Origin: Typha latifolia
Taxonomy: Eukaryota > Streptophyta > Magnoliopsida > Poales > Typhaceae
Direction of reading: 5' to 3'
Assembly (NCBI GenBank): GCA_019914945.1
Contig: CM034108.1
Span: 1,932,001-1,996,000 of the forward strand
DNA: 64,000 bases
A model generated the notes under the pieces. It did no database searches and was not told where the DNA came from. It worked only from the letters and a program-made list of their open reading frames with translations. The translations under genes and the position numbers were made by a program. This document shows, one piece after another, positions 1 through 14,834 of this stretch (positions are counted from its first letter, which is position 1; each line of letters opens with the position of its first letter).

Positions 1-300
1 TTTTTTAACCTTATCTTTTTAAACCATATCCCATCGTAACTCATTGACCAAATAAAAGAAATCGTAAAGCTAATTACTCTATAAAGTCTGTTGTTTAACC
101 TTATGAGAAAACATATAATTAAGAAACTCCACCTCGATCCAACATTTTTTTCTAGCAATTTCATGAATCAAAAACTTCATATGTTCATAAAGATAGTTCG
201 CAAACTTCCGGTCAACGTGAAATGGCAAAGGATCTCACCATCCATCATTAGTTTATTACATAGCATCCCAAGGAGACAGGAAAATATATAACAAAAGTTC
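1..300. other. 3' flank of AKR1, shared with other AKR copies
   Basis: No gene. The stretch resembles the downstream flank of AKR3 (about 22085-22260), with shared words such as atctcaccatccatcatta, and also the stretch at 4590-4760 downstream of the AKR exon-7 relic. It is therefore old AKR downstream sequence carried along in the duplications. Confidence 0.7.
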
Positions 301-1508
301 TTAGTCCATAATATGATCTCTTTTTTTAGAATAATAACTAAACATCAAAATAATTATATTGTAGAATATAAATATTATTTATTAATATTATATCTTATAC
401 TACATTCTAATCTAATTATTAATTTATCCTTAATTTGACTTCAAATTCTTTTAAATATCTTATTGTAAATTATCTCTTATTACTTTTCTCTTTCAAACAT
501 TTTATCATAATTTATTATTTCTCACTCTCTATAAAACATTTTATTAACATCTTACCATAATTTATCACACATCTTTTATCATATTTTTTATATTTTAAAA
601 TAAATAAATAAAATTCAATTTAAACAGCATATATATCAATAATTTAATATTTCATAAAAATAAACACATTTTAAAAAGTATTATTATTAATAATTTTTTG
701 TAATATATATTATAAAATTATTACTAATATGGTATTGAATTTGTAAAATAATTTTTATATATGTAAAAATAACACCAAAAATATAATACAAATAAGAGAA
801 TTTTACAAATCATACCATACATTTTACCTACTTTGTTATTTACATTCCATCTTTGAGGATTTTATAATTCAATCCCTCACTTTTATCTATGATTCTCATA
901 TAATACCCTGGCGTTATTTTGATTAACTGGTATGTCCAAATTATTAAAATACTTTTATCTCTTTTTTCCTTCTAGTAATTTAGGTATTTCTATATTATTT
1001 TATATATTATAATGTAATATTAATATAGCTAAAATAAAATATATGAAAGTGTAAATATTTTAATATTATTACTAATATCATTTTGCAAAGATTTATTAAA
1101 AAACATATGTTCTATGTAAAATAAAATTGTATTATTTTCGACCAACATTGTATTTCAAATTTATGTCTCTAGCATTGCATTGCATAATTATTTCTCTATA
1201 TTATATACATTGCATATGTAATACCATAGCCTATAATTGCACAATAAATGCTAAACTATTATATACATAAAATATATTAATCTTTTTACTATCTATTTCA
1301 TCAATATACTTTAAATTAAATCGGAGGTATTTTAGTAATATTTTATTTTTTATCTTTATTTTATATCATATTAAATATAATTATTACATCTTTATTTCAT
1401 AATACAAATAAACATAGGAATAATTATTCCTAAAAAAATCTTTTATTTCGATAATAATAATTTCTTTTTGTTATTTCTAATTCATCTCTATTTTTAAGGT
1501 GAACAGGC
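300..1508. mobile_element. AT-rich 1.2-kb insertion in AKR1 3' flank
   Basis: AKR3 has an uninterrupted 3' flank (22260-22300). The corresponding AKR1 flank is split by about 1.2 kb of very AT-rich DNA without coding potential. The right end reads aggtgaacaggccctta; the left end begins near gttcttagtccataat. No clear terminal inverted repeat was found; a four-base actA-like word occurs at both edges. It behaves like a non-autonomous element or solo insertion. The same insertion is in the right arm (11847-13062), so it predates the palindrome. Confidence 0.55.
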
Positions 1509-1546
1509 CCTTAGTGCTAACAAGGCATGTTAGGGATAGAACGGTC

Positions 1547-3282
<1,736 letters not shown>

Positions 3283-3515
3283 TGATTCGATTCACGGAGT
3301 TGTTGTTCATATTGTTTGGACAAGGACATATTTATAGAGATGATCCTATGAAGGAAGCATTCTTGGTGAGCGCATGGCTTTGCTATGCGAGGGAGAGGAA
3401 GTATCAGCCGTGACGAGCTCATGTGTTTGCTAAGCAAGACTATGAGAGAGGATGTAATTGACCCGTTTGGGAATTCCAGGAGGATCGAGTTGAAAGTTAA
3501 ATAAACGAAAAGTAG
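3283..3515 (-). promoter_or_regulatory. AKR1 promoter and leader
   Basis: Contains a TATAAATA box at 3329-3336 on the minus strand, about 47 bases before the ATG. The upstream block, with the word gacccgtttgggaattcc, is conserved before AKR2 (9840-10075) and AKR3 (24714-24935). A piece of it (3441-3512) is duplicated at the palindrome junction at 5531-5602. Confidence 0.6.
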
Positions 3516-3519
3516 TCGC

Positions 3520-4380
3520 TGCCTACGAGAGAACTGATGTTACGTGAAACTCTAGAAATAGTAAGATACAAATTGAAAAAAAATATTTAAGAAACACTCT
3601 AGAAGATAAAGATATATTACATACTATTAATAATAATATATATATAATAAAATATAAAAAAGAGGATCGTAAATATAAAAAAATTTACATAAAAAAATTT
3701 TAAATAAGTAAAAAATTATAAATCTAAACTCGAATTGAAACTAATTGCTAAAACCTATAGTAGTTAATAAGAAGCATATAGATCACCAACTAATTTCTAC
3801 GACTTAATCTGTACCAATCTTATTCATTAGACCCCGTGACTCACTATTTCTATGATAGATTTTGAAATCTCAGTGACCCCCCAATGTTGATCGTTTGTGA
3901 CACGATCCACCTTTTAGGGTTCTATTAAAACTATTTATATATCTTTTAAGAATAAGATAAATATCTTTTAGAAATAAAAATCAAATCTAAGTCAAATGAG
4001 ATCTTATGTAACTCTAAAAGTTGAAAATGATCTCATTGTATTCACGATGACTTAAAGTATGAACAACTAAATATAAATGTGACGCCTATAGGGTGCGAAT
4101 AGCCAAAACAAACACTCTATATGTGCGAACGTAGAGTGAACAACCACCTGGTGCGTTTGAACGACCCCAAAATATGTTCAAATGTGTTGAACGGTAGATT
4201 AGACGGTTGAATGCAAAGTAGTTGTTCGTAAAATTTGATATTCAACCATCATGACACCGTTTAAACACCTAAATAACGATTCTAAAATTTTTGATTTCCA
4301 TCAAAACCCTGATTGATACACTATTATCAATCTCCTGAGTTTATTTCAATCTGGTTGAGTAGGTCATGCTTAACTTAAGC
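3520..4380. other. Non-genic arm segment between AKR1 and the exon-7 relic
   Basis: No gene seen. AT-rich to about 3780. Then comes a moderately complex stretch (about 3780-4320), with repeated words around gtgcgaacg and gtttgaacg, that looks like old repetitive DNA. I could not assign it to a family. The mirror copy is at 8975-9840. Confidence 0.5.
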
Positions 4381-4401
4381 TTCGTATTTCCAATATTTCA
4401 A

Positions 4402-4584
4402 GAACAATCAAGATCAAGAACCTAGATAACAACACTGGCCCTTTCACGAAAGATGACCTAAAAGAAATATCCGATACAATCGGTGAAGAAGAGGTAGCAA
4501 GTTCCAGAACCTAGAGTATCTTTCGAATCGAATAACTGGAAGTATGCAAATACACCAAAGAAACAGAACAATTACTCTGCATAA
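4402..4584 (+). pseudogene. AKR exon-7 relic, left arm
   Basis: The segment aligns with AKR exon 7 in the opposite orientation to AKR1. It keeps recognisable stretches such as the codons for [10 protein letters not shown] and the terminal SA-stop. The splice acceptor is destroyed (ttcaag instead of ttcag). A premature TAG falls where KNLDD should be read, and about 15 bases coding for LKVKL are deleted. The other six exons are absent. It is a fossil of an earlier AKR copy. Confidence 0.85.
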
Positions 4585-4589
4585 GATCA

Positions 4590-5460
4590 TTTGATCCCTT
4601 CTTTGCCTTGTTATCCTTTAGCATCCTATTGTTTTTCTGTCTTTGAACAGTTTTGTAAGTAATAATGGATTCTTAGACCTTTGCCAGTTCACCTTGGCCG
4701 GAATTTTCGGACTATCCTTATATATATATTTGTATATATGAAGTTTTTGGTTCATGAAATTGCTAGAATGGCATCATCCAGGATGACTACAGAGACAAAT
4801 TTTCATTCAGACTTGTAGCTCTTGGTGATCAAATGTTGGAGATGGAATCTCTAACATTTGACTATAAAGCTTAAATTATTAAATAATGAAGAAATAATCT
4901 ATTTATTTATTTTGAGGGCCTGATTACTCTCCCGAAGAATAAATTCTACCTGAAATCTTGGTAATGTTAGAGCCACTTTATTTCACTCTAATGCCCAAGA
5001 CCACTCTTTGTGTCCCATTTTAAACAAAAAAAGTTTATTAAAAACACACTACGTTTGTCTTACATATTTTATTATGTGGATATTTATCTTCGATTGATAA
5101 AATAAAAGGAGAACAGTCTCTCAAGATCAAAGAAGGAGTATTTTAAAAATTTTATATTTAAAATAATGTAATACTTTTAATTCTGTTAGTTGCTCAAAAT
5201 TTTTGGTCAAAATTAATTCTGGATATTTTTAAGAAATAAAAAGAAATTGTAAGGCTAAAAATTATTCATAAAAAATATAGGCAAAATATATGGTTTTTCT
5301 TAATAATTTCCCTATTTCATATTCTGACATCTGCCAACTCCTGACAATTAAATAACAAAATAAATCAACTTCAATATACATAAGTCGAGCAAAAAATGGT
5401 TGCATGAGAAGCTATAGCTAGCATTCTAACTCTCATCCTTTCATCTTGAGTACATGATCA
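4590..5460. other. ELIP/AKR-relic downstream flank
   Basis: No gene. The segment is the shared spacer between the AKR relic and the ELIP 3' end, mirrored at 7895-8770. It includes a short (TA)n tract at 4719-4737 and an AT-rich stretch. It explains the relic's downstream homology to positions 100-290. Confidence 0.6.
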
Positions 5461-5466
5461 CTTGCT

Positions 5467-5528
5467 TCACACAAGAGGCCCTCCCTTGAAGTACTCAGTG
5501 AAAGCTAATGCAACCAACCCCATCATTG
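5467..5528 (-). pseudogene. Truncated ELIP 3' end at the palindrome inner edge
   Basis: Encodes only the last 20 or so residues of an ELIP (third-helix end [19 protein letters not shown], then stop) on the minus strand. It matches ELIP1 until about 5528, where the sequence switches abruptly to AKR promoter DNA. It cannot make a functional protein. Confidence 0.9.
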
Positions 5529-5675
5529 GAAGACTAGGAGAGAGGATGTAATTGACCCGTTTGGAAATTCCACGAGGATCGAGTTGAAAGTTAAAAAACG
5601 AAAAGTAGTCGCCGGGAGCGTACACGTCTCCAAATCCCTGAGCAACATAGCACCGCAAGCACTCACCCATTTCCC
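5529..5675. other. Chimeric junction: AKR promoter piece joined to ELIP promoter piece
   Basis: 5531-5602 repeats the AKR1 promoter block 3441-3512, in the same orientation. 5603-5675 then matches the ELIP promoter (gcgtacacgtctcc and cactcacccatttcccc, as at about 19521-19596 upstream of ELIP4), in plus orientation. The ELIP end, AKR promoter and ELIP promoter are joined without linker sequence, which marks this as a rearrangement scar rather than a working promoter. Confidence 0.85.
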
Positions 5676-6191
5676 CAAATTAAAATCATAATCTACTAAG
5701 ATTTTAATTAAATCAAATAACTAAATAAGATAATTAGACTCAATCTATTAAGCCTATTCTCCCTTTGATGTGATCTGATCTAATCCGGTTCGTATCAATC
5801 CACCACGCTTTCGACCACCTTGTCCTCAAAGTGTCTATGGTAGTTCACAAACCTTATGTGGTTGATTTGTCAAGTGTGCATCCTTTTTGGTTTGTCCATG
5901 CTCTTCCGACTATTGGACATTTATGTCGTCCTCTGAATCACGTTTGATCATCTTCTCCATGAGCATAATGGCAATAGGCTGTTTGGCGCATTTATGGCCC
6001 GATATGAAGCGCTCGTCGCAATAGAAGCATAGGCCCTTAGAATGCCGATCTTCAATGTCCGCTGGTAGGAGGCGTCGTCCTCTCAACCTCGGCTGGTCCT
6101 TAGGATCTGGCCTGGTTCGAGGTGGGGCTGGCCTGCTTGGATTTGGCCGAGTCTGTCCTAAATATGGCACACCCGAGGCTGGCGGTCTCAA
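5676..6191 (-). mobile_element. Ty3/gypsy retrotransposon remnant with gag zinc knuckle
   Basis: A minus-strand open stretch (6191-5910) encodes a basic proline/arginine-rich segment. It is followed by KGLCFYCDERFISGHKC, the C-X2-C-X7-H-X-C zinc knuckle typical of plant Ty3/gypsy gag proteins. Nearby minus-strand sequence (about 5785-5850) reads like the end of a polyprotein (FEDKVV). No intact polymerase or LTR pair is present, so this is a dead fragment. It lies between the junction scar and the ELIP1 promoter. Confidence 0.7.
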
Positions 6192-6690
6192 ATATGAGTA
6201 AACAAGTCTTCATGTCATAATATCATCATAACTCTCTCTCTCACATATAACACATGATGCATGTCGATCATGACCATGCTATGATATCAAATGTAACCAT
6301 ATATGATATATATTAACTACTCGATAATTAGGTAATCAGATGATAATCAAATCATATGCATTTTTCAACATCTCAGTCATCAATGTCATCATCATACTAG
6401 ACCACTATGCACAGTTAACACTCGGTACCCGGTCTCAACATCATGCCCAAAGACTAAGAGCATACTCTATTATCCGCAAGGAGTATCTCAATTATAACTA
6501 TACCCTGCCATCCGCTAAGGGTACCAACATCCATCCGACCCGGGCACAATTCTAGCTGATAGAAATCCCGTGACGATAACTCGCCATATATGCTATATCA
6601 AACGGCATGTGTCCGAATGTCTAGAGTCAGGGCACCCTTCGGATCTTTTTTCACAGATTATATATATATATTTTCCAATAATAGATATCT
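6192..6690. other. Unassigned repetitive-looking segment at the palindrome centre
   Basis: No gene supported. The stretch has a short TC tract and mixed-composition sequence with the words tatccgcaagg and catccgctaagg. It is unlike the ELIP/AKR units on either side and is probably further transposon debris continuing the retroelement remnant. It ends where ELIP promoter homology starts. Confidence 0.4.
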
Positions 6691-7044
6691 AGAAAAGCTT
6701 AAAAGGTTAAAATACCCGCCCCACTTCACGTGCCCCAAAAACGTACACGTCTCCACTACAATAAGCAAACTAGCACCACAAGTGCTCGCTCAACCATTTC
6801 TCCATCCGCCTTCCGGCAACCCGGCCGTCCACGTCACCACGCAGCACCCAAGCCCATGCGAAGCTAACGGGGTCCACGTACCACCGAGCTGACGTGGGTT
6901 CACGGAGGCCACCACGCACCTCTTTGTTACGACCAACCGCGACCACCTATATAAATTCCAACCCTCAGCTCCATCAAATGGAAAGCAAACTGAGAAGAAG
7001 TGAGGAAGTAGAAGAAGTGAGAAGAACTCTGCTTCATATCGAAG
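6690..7044 (+). promoter_or_regulatory. ELIP1 promoter
   Basis: G-box CACGTG at 6727-6732, a second ACGT core in gtacacgtctcc just downstream, and a TATA box at 6948-6956, about 90 bases before the ATG. G-boxes bind bZIP/bHLH factors in light and abscisic-acid responses. The same G-box to TATA layout occurs before the other three ELIP genes, which supports conserved stress or light control (inference). Confidence 0.7.
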
Positions 7045-7892
7045 ATGGCCGCTTCAGCTACACTGAGCTCGTACGTGGGATCGACTGCGCCACGCGTCGC
7101 CCAGAAGAACCGTTCATCGGGTCTCCCTTTGCAACGTGGGCTTGTCCTGCGCGTCCGATGCCAAAACGAGGTGGGTTCACAGTTTACGTGGTAGTCGGGC
7201 GTGGAGTTTGCTGAGTAGATGAAGTTTTCGCCGGCATTTTGCCTGAGTACTTATTCCTTGTTTTTGGTAGCAGGAAAAGCAGCCACTGGAGAAATCGGCG
7301 CCAGCAACTCCGAGCCCTGCACCAAAGCCTGCGGCTAAGGTTAGACATTTTGATTCTCCATTTGTTCTCTAATCAATCGTTTCAAAAGTTCAGGTTAATT
7401 ATGTACCTACTCCATTTGCATCATGTCTATTTGGGGTTGTTCTGGAATTGGATATTTTTCAAAATTTTAACCAAAAAAAAAAGGATTCAAGAAGAAATCT
7501 CTCAAGATGCAAAATATTTCCTCACCACCAGTTCAACATAATGTCAGGTGAGCACCAAGTTCTCCGACGTGCTAGCATTCAGCGGGCCGGCGCCGGAGAG
7601 GATCAACGGGCGTCTGGCGATGCTCGGATTCGTATCGGCGATGGCGGTCGAGGTGGCGAGAGGCGATGATTTGCTTGCTCAGCTCATGAACGGCGGCATA
7701 CCGTGGTTCGTCGGCACCGCCGCTGTCTTCTCCATCGCCTCCTTGATTCCTTTGTTCAAGGGCCAGAACGTGCAGTCTAAAACGGAAGGCTTAATGAATG
7801 CCAATGCCGAGTTGTGGAATGGAAGGTTTGCAATGATGGGGTTGGTTGCATTAGCTTTCACTGAGTACTTCAAGGGAGGGCCTCTTGTGTGA
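7045..7892 (+). CDS. ELIP: Early light-induced protein 1 (ELIP)
   Basis: Thylakoid membrane protein of the chlorophyll a/b-binding superfamily. ELIPs bind chlorophyll and carotenoid transiently and protect against photo-oxidation. Exons 7045-7170, 7274-7339 and 7548-7892, all phase 0 with GT/AG borders; 178 aa. Residues 1-40 are a serine/arginine-rich chloroplast transit peptide, and 43-64 a proline-rich linker. Helix I is at about 80-100 with the pigment-binding motif [12 protein letters not shown], helix II at about 116-134, and helix III at about 151-171 with [11 protein letters not shown]. The 3' end lies in the right palindrome arm; the rest is in the unpaired centre. It differs from ELIP2-4 by IPWF instead of LPWF and EGLMN instead of DGFMN, so it is the most diverged intact copy. 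Confidence 0.95.
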
Positions 7893-7894
7893 AA

Positions 7895-8774
7895 CAAGTG
7901 ATCATGTACACAAGATGAAAGGATGAGAGTTAGAATGCTAGCTATAGCTTCTCATGCAACCATTTTTTGCTCGACTTATGTATATGGAAGTTGATTTATT
8001 TTGTTATTTAATTGTCAGGAGTTGGCAGATGTCAGAATATGAAATAGGGAAATTATTAAGAAAAACCATATATTTTGCCTATATTTTTTATGAATAATTT
8101 TTAGCCTTACAATTTCTTTTTATTTCTTAAAAATTTCCAGAATTAATTTTGACCAAAAATTTTGAGCAACTAACAGAATTAAAAGTATTACATTATTTTA
8201 AATATAAATTTTTTAAAATACTCCTCCTTTGATCTTGAGAGACTGTTCTCCTTTTATTTTATCAATCGAAGATAAATATCCACATAATAAAATATGTAAG
8301 ACAAACGTAGTGTGTTTTTAATAAATTTTTTTTGTTTAAAATGGGGCACAAAGAGTGGTCTTGGGCATTAGAGTGAAATAAAGTGGCTCTAACATTACCA
8401 AGATTTCAGGTAGAATTTACTCTTCGGGAGAGTAATCAGGCCCTCAAAATAAATAAATAGATTATTTCTTCATTATTTAATAATTTAAGCTTTATAGTCA
8501 AATGTTAGAGATTCCATCTCCAACATTTGATCACCAAGAGCTACAAGTCTGAATGAAAATTTGTCTCTGTAGTCATCCTGGATGATGCCATTCTAGCAAT
8601 TTCATGAACCAAAAACTTCATATATACAAATATATATATAAGGATAGTCCGAAAATTCCGGCCAAGGTGAACTGGCAAAGGTCTAAGAATCCATTATTAC
8701 TTACAAAACTGTTCAAAGACAGAAAAACAATAGGATGCTAAAGGATAACAAGGCAAAGAAGGGATCAAATGATC
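7895..8774. other. ELIP1 downstream spacer, right arm
   Basis: No gene. Mirror of 4585-5465, with AT-rich sequence and the same (TA)n tract near 8628-8640. Confidence 0.6.
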
Positions 8775-8957
8775 TTATGCAGAGTAATTGTTCTGTTTCT
8801 TTGGTGTATTTGCATACTTCCAGTTATTCGATTCGAAAGATACTCTAGGTTCTGGAACTTGCTACCTCTTCTTCACCGATTGTATCGGATATTTCTTTTA
8901 GGTCATCTTTCGTGAAAGGGCCAGTGTTGTTATCTAGGTTCTTGATCTTGATTGTTC
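8775..8957 (-). pseudogene. AKR exon-7 relic, right arm
   Basis: Mirror copy of the relic at 4402-4584. It has the same lost acceptor, premature stop and internal deletion, so it was broken before the arms were duplicated. Confidence 0.85.
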
Positions 8958-8959
8958 TT

Positions 8960-9840
8960 GAAATATTGGAAATACGAAGCTTAAGTTAAGCATGACCTAC
9001 TCAACCAGATTGAAATAAACTCAGGAGATTGATAATAGTGTATCAATCAGGGTTTTGATGGAAATCAAAAATTTTAGAATCGTTATTTAGGTGTTTAAAC
9101 GGTGTCATGATGGTTGAATATCAAATTTTACGAACAACTACTTTGCATTCAACCGTCTAATCTACCGTTCAACACATTTGAACATATTTTGGGGTCGTTC
9201 AAACGCACCGGTGGTTGTTCACTCTACGTTCGCACATATAGAGTGTTTGTTTTGGCTATTCGCACCCTATAGGCGTCACATTTATATTTAGTTGTTCATA
9301 CTTTAAGTCATCGTGAATACAATGAGATCATTTTCAACTTTTAGAGTTACATAAGATCTCATTTGACTTAGATTTGATTTTTATTTCTAAAAGATATTTA
9401 TCTTATTCTTAAAAGATATATAAATAGTTTTAATAGAACCCTAAAAGGTGGATCGTGTCACAAACGATCAACATTGGGGGGTCACTGAGATTTCAAAATC
9501 TATCATAGAAATAGTGAGTCACGGGGTCTAATGAATAAGATTGGTACAGATTAAGTCGTAGAAATTAGTTGGTGATCTATATGCTTCTTATTAACTACTA
9601 TAGGTTTTAGCAATTAGTTTCAATTCGAGTTTAGATTTATAATTTTTTACTTATTTAAAATTTTTTTATGTAAATTTTTTTATATTTACGATCCTCTTTT
9701 TTATATTTTATTATATATATATTATTATTAATAGTATGTAATATATCTTTATCTTCTAGAGTGTTTCTTAAATATTTTTTTTCAATTTGTATCTTACTAT
9801 TTCTAGAGTTTCACGTAACATCAGTTCTCTCGTAGGCAGC
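8960..9840. other. Non-genic arm segment, right arm
   Basis: No gene. Mirror of 3520-4380. The only visible differences are isolated, for example caccggtgg here against ccacctggtg in the left arm. Confidence 0.5.
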
Positions 9841-10075
9841 GACTACTTTTCGTTTATTTAACTTTCAACTCGATCCTCCTGGAATTCCCAAACGGGTCAA
9901 TTACATCCTCTCTCATAGTCTTGCTTAGCAAACACATGAGCTCGTCACGGCTGATACTTCCTCTCCCTCGCATAGCAAAGCCATGCGCTCACCAAGAATG
10001 CTTCCTTCATAGGATCATCTCTATAAATATGTCCTTGTCCAAACAATATGAACAACAACTCCGTGAATCGAATCA
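9840..10075 (+). promoter_or_regulatory. AKR2 promoter and leader
   Basis: TATAAATA at 10022-10029, 47 bases before the ATG. The upstream block is identical in kind to the AKR1 promoter (3283-3515). Confidence 0.6.
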
Positions 10076-11809
<1,734 letters not shown>

Positions 11810-11846
11810 GACCGTTCTATCCCTAACATGCCTTGTTAGCACTAAG

Positions 11847-13062
11847 GGCCTGTTCACCTTAAAAATAGAGATGAATTAGAAATAACAAAAAGAAATTATT
11901 ATTATCGAAATAAAAGATTTTTTTTAGGAATAATTATTCCTATGTTTATTTGTATTATGAAATAAAGATGTAATAATTATATTTAATATGATATAAAATA
12001 AAGATAAAAAATAAAATATTACTAAAATACCTCCGATTTAATTTAAAGTATATTGATGAAATAGATAGTAAAAAGATTAATATATTTTATGTATATAATA
12101 GTTTAGCATTTATTGTGCAATTATAGGCTATGGTATTACATATGCAATGTATATAATATAGAGAAATAATTATGCAATGCAATGCTAGAGACATAAATTT
12201 GAAATACAATGTTGGTCGAAAATAATACAATTTTATTTTACATAGAACATATGTTTTTTAATAAATCTTTGCAAAATGATATTAGTAATAATATTAAAAT
12301 ATTTACACTTTCATATATTTTATTTTAGCTATATTAATATTACATTATAATATATAAAATAATATAGAAATACCTAAATTACTAGAAGGAAAAAAAGAGA
12401 TAAAAGTATTTTAATAATTTGGACATACCAGTTAATCAAAATAACGCCAGGGTATTATATGAGAATCATAGATAAAAGTGAGGGATTGAATTATAAAATC
12501 CTCAAAGATGGAATGTAAATAACAAAGTAGGTAAAATGTATGGTATGATTTGTAAAATTCTCTTATTTGTATTATATTTTTGGTGTTATTTTTACATATA
12601 TAAAAATTATTTTACAAATTCAATACCATATTAGTAATAATTTTATAATATATATTACAAAAAATTATTAATAATAATACTTTTTAAAATGTGTTTATTT
12701 TTATGAAATATTAAATTATTGATATATATGCTGTTTAAATTGAATTTTATTTATTTATTTTAAAATATAAAAAATATGATAAAAGATGTGTGATAAATTA
12801 TGGTAAGATGTTAATAAAATGTTTTATAGAGAGTGAGAAATAATAAATTATGATAAAATGTTTGAAAGAGAAAAGTAATAAGAGATAATTTACAATAAGA
12901 TATTTAAAAGAATTTGAAGTCAAATTAAGGATAAATTAATAATTAGATTAGAATGTAGTATAAGATATAATATTAATAAATAATATTTATATTCTACAAT
13001 ATAATTATTTTGATGTTTAGTTATTATTCTAAAAAAAGAGATCATATTATGGACTAAGAACT
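11847..13062. mobile_element. AT-rich 1.2-kb insertion in AKR2 3' flank
   Basis: Mirror copy of the insertion at 300-1508. It begins agggcctgttcacctt and ends near ggactaagaac. The AKR3 flank lacks it: there, the word ttagcact runs directly into the equivalent of the sequence found here after 13062. No open reading frame. Confidence 0.55.
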
Positions 13063-13990
13063 TTTGTTATATATTTTCCTGTCTCCTTGGGATGCTATGT
13101 AATAAACTAATGATGGATGGTGAGATCCTTTGCCATTTCACGTTGACCGGAAGTTTGCGAACTATCTTTATGAACATATGAAGTTTTTGATTCATGAAAT
13201 TGCTAGAAAAAAAATGTTGGATCGAGGTGGAGTTTCTTAATTATATGTTTTCTCATAAGGTTAAACAACAGACTTTATAGAGTAATTAGCTTTACGATTT
13301 CTTTTATTTGGTCAATGAGTTACGATGGGATATGGTTTAAAAAGATAAGGTTAAAAAATATTTAATCATTAGAGTTATTAAAATATATATTAAAATTAAA
13401 GACCGTTAGTTAAAGTAACACAATGATGTTATATAAAATTTTTTATTAGAGAAAAGAGAGATCAAATTACAAATCTTCAAAGATAACGTTTTAACCGGTT
13501 AACAATAAAAATATAGAGTATTATTTAAATATTTCCCTAAACTGTTAGATAACGAAGAAATAATTACTCTCCAAAAGTAAAGTCTAGCTCTAATCTTACC
13601 AAGAGTCAATTTATTGCATTCTGTGCCAAAGACCACTCTTTAGAGAAAATTATTAAAACACACTATATTTTTAATTTTCGTCAGTCGAATCCTATTATCT
13701 GAAAGTTATATTATTCAACTCCTACATTTTCCTTTTGATGTATAAAAATCTTCCTAATGTTTGATCAAAAGCGAACAAAATTATAAAGTCAAATAAGATG
13801 TATTTTAAATTTCCCTATTTTCATATTCTAACATATTCCAACTGGTGACAATTCATAACAGAAACAATCAATTTCCATATTCATTAGTAGAGCAAAAAAA
13901 CGTAGTTACAGAAAGCTATAACTTAAAGCTTGAAGTCTAACTCTCATCCTTTTGTCCTCATAAGTTAAGATGAGTACATGATCACTAACT
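13063..13990. other. AKR2 3' flank and ELIP2 3' flank
   Basis: No gene. 13063-13357 is the AKR downstream flank mirrored at 1-300. From 13358 to 13990 the sequence is AT-rich and grades into the ELIP downstream flank (about 13900-13990, with the word gagtacatgatcacta shared with ELIP3 and ELIP4). Convergent ends of AKR2 (+) and ELIP2 (-) meet here. Confidence 0.5.
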
Positions 13991-14834
13991 TTACACAAGA
14001 GGCCCTCCCTTGAAGTACTCGGTGAAAGCTAATGCAACCAACCCCATCATTGCAAACCTTCCATTCCACAGTTCGGCGTTGGCATTCATGAAGCCATCGG
14101 TTTTAGACTGCACGTTCTGGCCCTTGAACAAAGGAATCAGGGAGGCAACGGAGAAGACGGCGGCGGTGCCAACGAACCACGGTAAACCGCCGTTCATGAG
14201 CTGAACAAACAAATCATCCCCTCTCGCCACCTCGACCGCCATCGCCGACACGAAGCCGAGCATCGCCAGACGCCCGTTGATCCTCTCCGGTGCCGGCCCG
14301 CTGAACGCTAGCACGTCGGAGAACTTGGTGCTCACCTGAAATTATGTTGAACTGGTGGTGAGAACTCATTTTGCATCTTGATAGATTTCCTTTTGAGTCT
14401 TTTTTCATTTCACAATCTATAATATGTGTTTATTCGTATTTTCAATTCGATCTTATGTTGTTGAAAAAGAAACTATTCCTAATAAATCCATTTTCTTAAG
14501 GTACATATCATTGACGATAAAAATGTCCAACCTTAGCTGCAGGCTTTGGTGCAGGGCTCGGAGTCCCCGGCGACGATCTCCCCAGTGGCTGCTTTCCCTG
14601 CTACCAAAACAAAAAATAAGTTCTCGTGCAAAAAACCGGCGAAGACTTCATCTACTTGGTAAAACCACCACCGTCGATCGACTACCACGTAAACAGTAAA
14701 CCCACCTCGCTTTGGCATCGGACGCGCAGGACGCCCCCACGTTGCGAAGGGAGACCCGATGAGCGGCTCTTGTGGACGACGCGCGGCGCCGTCGATCCCA
14801 CGTAGGAAGAACTCAGTGTAGCTGAAGCGGCCAT
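13991..14834 (-). CDS. ELIP: Early light-induced protein 2 (ELIP)
   Basis: Three exons on the minus strand: 14834-14706, 14597-14532, 14335-13991; 179 aa. The layout is transit peptide ([13 protein letters not shown]...), proline-rich linker, then the three-helix domain with [12 protein letters not shown] and [11 protein letters not shown] pigment-binding helices. Exon 2 reads [12 protein letters not shown], more basic than the [10 protein letters not shown] form in ELIP1. Exon 3 has FVQLMNGG where the other copies have L/FAQLMNGG. Exons 1-2, both introns and the promoter match ELIP3 almost base for base at an offset of 2,910, while exon 3 differs more. The promoter has a TATA box at 14906-14912 and a G-box at 15147-15152 (minus strand). 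Confidence 0.95.
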
